This document shows, one piece after another, positions 5,024-6,457 of a stretch of 6,457 nucleotides of DNA. This DNA is from an uncultured bacterium. GTDB lineage: Bacteria > Cyanobacteriota > Vampirovibrionia > Gastranaerophilales > Gastranaerophilaceae. Under the pieces are notes generated by a model. The model saw only the letters and a list, made by a program, of their open reading frames with translations, did not search any database and was not told where the DNA came from. A program made the translations under genes and the position numbers. The stretch lies in assembly GCA_945833895.1 (NCBI GenBank), contig CAMAGQ010000094.1, forward strand, positions 1-6,457, read 5' to 3'. Numbering within the stretch: the first letter of the stretch is position 1; every line of letters begins with the position of its first letter.

Positions 5024-6277
5024 ATGGGTTTATCAGTCAATAAATTTTCAGGTTTAGTTTCTCGGTTTGTATCTGAAGAGATGAAAACCGCAAGAGCAAT
5101 GAATAAAATTGCAACAATGCAGGTAAAAGCCCCGCATGTTCCAAGAACGTATGCTCAAGCAAGTGCTGAGGACTTAAAACGACTTACCTCAACAACGATT
5201 GAGGATAGTTTTTCGCGTGTTGAATGGGTTAACCCGAAAGACGGCAAGGTTTATAATATTTTAAAACAAGGTGAAACTAAGGACGGAAAAGTTGCGGTCA
5301 GAATTTTGAACGAGAATGGCGGGTTCGTAAAAGAGGCTGAACTTACGCCAAAAGTAATTGGTATTCCTGATACTTATATTGATAGTTGCGAATTTGGGCT
5401 TTCACATGGTGAACTTGTTGAACTCTTTGCGAAACGTAATAATCCGTTTGCTCGATATTTTAGGTTTGAGGTTACAGACGGGACTCAGTGCAGTGAGAAA
5501 AAACTTGACCAAGTTCTTGATTATATAAAAACTCACGGGAAATTAGATTATCTTTCCTGTTCTTTTGGGCAGTCTGTTGCAGTGCAGAAAAAAATTACGC
5601 CGGCAAATCATTTTATGAGACAAGTTTTAGAGGAACAAAGTGTGCTTGATAAAATAAAAAAGAGCGGGACAAGAGTATTGTGTGCCGCAGATAATGCTTC
5701 TAACGTGTCTGAGGCAAAAAGTTTATCAAACAGATTGCTTGTAATAAATCAAGGTGCGGAAGGGGTTGGTTCTCTTAACCCTAAAACAGGTAAAATTTCT
5801 GACTTTTCTTGTTCCAGAAATTCATCATTGACACAGCATTATGAAGTCGGCGAATTTACTCCGACGCTTACGCCTAACGGGGTAAATATTACAGGCTTGA
5901 GCGGGACGGATATTCCTTTCTCTTCAAAACGCATTGACTCTTTACGGGAAAATCCTTTACTTAACAAATCGCAAAAACGAGTTGAGCAATTAAAAGATGC
6001 GATAGATGAAAGAATTAAAGAACTTCAATTGGCAAAAATAAATTTGTTTAAACAGAAAAAGCCTATGCCGGAGATTTTAAAAGAAAAAAGAAAATTAGAA
6101 GAACAAAGTTGTATTTACTCAGCAAGACGAAAGAAATTGTTTGATTATATCGGAAATCTTACAGTTGTTGACGGAAAATATCAGGCTCAGTTCAATCAGT
6201 TTTTCGGAACATCTTTTGCTACTCCTGCAAGAACCGCAAAACTTGCACTAAATGATATGCTTGAAGGGATTTTATAA
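5024..6277 (+). CDS. Divergent subtilisin-like (S8 family) serine peptidase
   Basis: The 417-residue protein keeps most of a subtilase core in order: SHGELV (127-132, His128 aligning with the HGTHVAG His), the core strand YLSCSFG (176-182), VLCAADN (218-224, with Asn224 as oxyanion-hole residue), a segment LLVINQGAEG...ISDFSCSR (238-265) matching the strand and FSxxG region, and GTSFATP (395-401) with catalytic Ser397. The catalytic Asp is probably in GIPDTYIDS (D116 or D120), only 8-12 residues before the His, against about 32 in subtilisin. Asn to Ser is 173 residues against 66, largely because of a Lys/Glu-rich helical stretch at about 312-375. The N-terminal 110 residues are unassigned and there is no signal peptide. 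The ATG at 5024 has only a distant GGGGG, so it probably depends on coupling with the upstream gene. It could be an active intracellular peptidase or a degraded, non-catalytic homologue. Confidence 0.72.
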   Translation: MGLSVNKFSGLVSRFVSEEMKTARAMNKIATMQVKAPHVPRTYAQASAEDLKRLTSTTIEDSFSRVEWVNPKDGKVYNILKQGETKDGKVAVRILNENGGFVKEAELTPKVIGIPDTYIDSCEFGLSHGELVELFAKRNNPFARYFRFEVTDGTQCSEKKLDQVLDYIKTHGKLDYLSCSFGQSVAVQKKITPANHFMRQVLEEQSVLDKIKKSGTRVLCAADNASNVSEAKSLSNRLLVINQGAEGVGSLNPKTGKISDFSCSRNSSLTQHYEVGEFTPTLTPNGVNITGLSGTDIPFSSKRIDSLRENPLLNKSQKRVEQLKDAIDERIKELQLAKINLFKQKKPMPEILKEKRKLEEQSCIYSARRKKLFDYIGNLTVVDGKYQAQFNQFFGTSFATPARTAKLALNDMLEGIL

Positions 6278-6333
6278 AACCTTACAAAATTACACTCTTC
6301 AATTGCCCATTTTTGATTATTAACTGTTTTTGT

Positions 6334-6344
6334 TATATTATAAT
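6334..6344 (+). promoter_or_regulatory. Candidate -10 region for the bioB-like gene
   Basis: TATAAT at 6339-6344 overlaps TATATT at 6334-6339; the latter has a TG one base upstream (6331-6332). A TTGATT at 6313-6318 is a possible -35 box, 15 bases from TATATT or 20 from TATAAT, neither ideal. The leader of about 35 bases ends with AAAGGAG (6374-6379) before the ATG at 6386. No convincing terminator for the preceding gene is visible between 6278 and 6330. Confidence 0.45.
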
Positions 6345-6385
6345 GGCGTTCAATATATTATTATGCTGGGCAAAAGGAGAAACTT

Positions 6386-6457
6386 ATGAACAAATATACA
6401 AATTACACCAGAGAAGATTTTTTAAAACTCTATGATTTACCACTTGAAGAATTAATT
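6386..6457 (+). CDS. bioB: Biotin synthase-like radical SAM protein, N-terminal fragment
   Basis: Only 24 codons lie in the window; the gene continues past the right edge. The translated start, MNKYTNYTREDFLKLYDLP followed by LEELI, matches the N-terminal helix pattern of biotin synthases, where an aromatic residue and Thr precede a short helix and then PLxxLxxxA (E. coli: WTLSQVTELFEKPLLDLL). Biotin synthase is an iron-sulfur radical SAM enzyme that inserts sulfur into dethiobiotin in the last step of biotin synthesis. The CxxxCxxC cluster motif that would confirm the family lies beyond the window, and other radical SAM relatives share similar N-termini, so the symbol is provisional. The ATG follows AAAGGAG seven bases upstream. 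Confidence 0.5.
   Translation, partial: MNKYTNYTREDFLKLYDLPLEELI

Noticed and set aside
4705..5040. Minus-strand open frame of 111 codons opposite the beta-rich protein
   Set aside because: The plus-strand gene has a good ribosome binding site, operon spacing and a coherent strand pattern. The minus frame is Cys- and Asn-rich with no motif.
6363..6389. Eight-codon frame (MLGKRRNL) whose TGA overlaps the ATG of the bioB-like gene
   Set aside because: It has no ribosome binding site of its own, and its codons are just the ribosome binding site region of the next gene. Probably chance.
1..6457. CRISPR arrays, tRNA genes, rRNA, insertion sequences, integrase genes or att-type direct repeats
   Set aside because: No regularly spaced repeats, cloverleaf patterns, transposase motifs or long direct repeats were seen by eye on either strand.

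Overview
The window is AT-rich bacterial chromosome with TATAAT-type promoters and AGGAG-type ribosome binding sites. The dense core-type genes (an MscS-family channel, RlmH, the start of a probable biotin synthase) make it ordinary chromosome, not a phage or plasmid. No CRISPR array, IS transposase, tRNA or rRNA is visible. The low GC, the short lineage-specific proteins and the uncharacterised proteins without signal peptides suggest a host-associated, Gastranaerophilales/Melainabacteria-like lineage. That placement is inference from style and I hold it weakly; another low-GC gut lineage is possible.

Layout. Positions 1-198 hold the 3' flank of an upstream transcription unit, with a GC-rich terminator at 82-108, and the promoter of the first operon. 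Positions 199-1480 are a two-gene operon: a mechanosensitive channel, then rlmH, which starts inside the channel gene. A small unrecognised gene on the minus strand (1446-1871) converges on rlmH and overlaps its last codons. A divergent promoter region (1872-2022) leads to a three-helix small membrane protein (2023-2340). Next comes an unusually GC-rich, foldable patch (about 2371-2467) that also contains a 32-codon ORF.

The right half is rich in peptidase-like genes. A cytoplasmic M49-like (dipeptidyl peptidase III-type) metallopeptidase (2628-4355) has its own extended -10 promoter. A second transcription unit (4498-6277) pairs a beta-rich protein without a signal peptide with a very divergent subtilisin-like protein. 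That protein keeps recognisable His, Asn and Ser motifs but has an apparently compact Asp-His segment and a charged helical insertion just before the catalytic Ser. The window closes with the first 24 codons of a BioB-like radical SAM gene.

The best candidate for something undescribed is the beta-rich protein/subtilase pair at 4498-6277. The second is the GC-rich hairpin element near 2371-2467. Both are read from sequence alone and need homology or structure searches.
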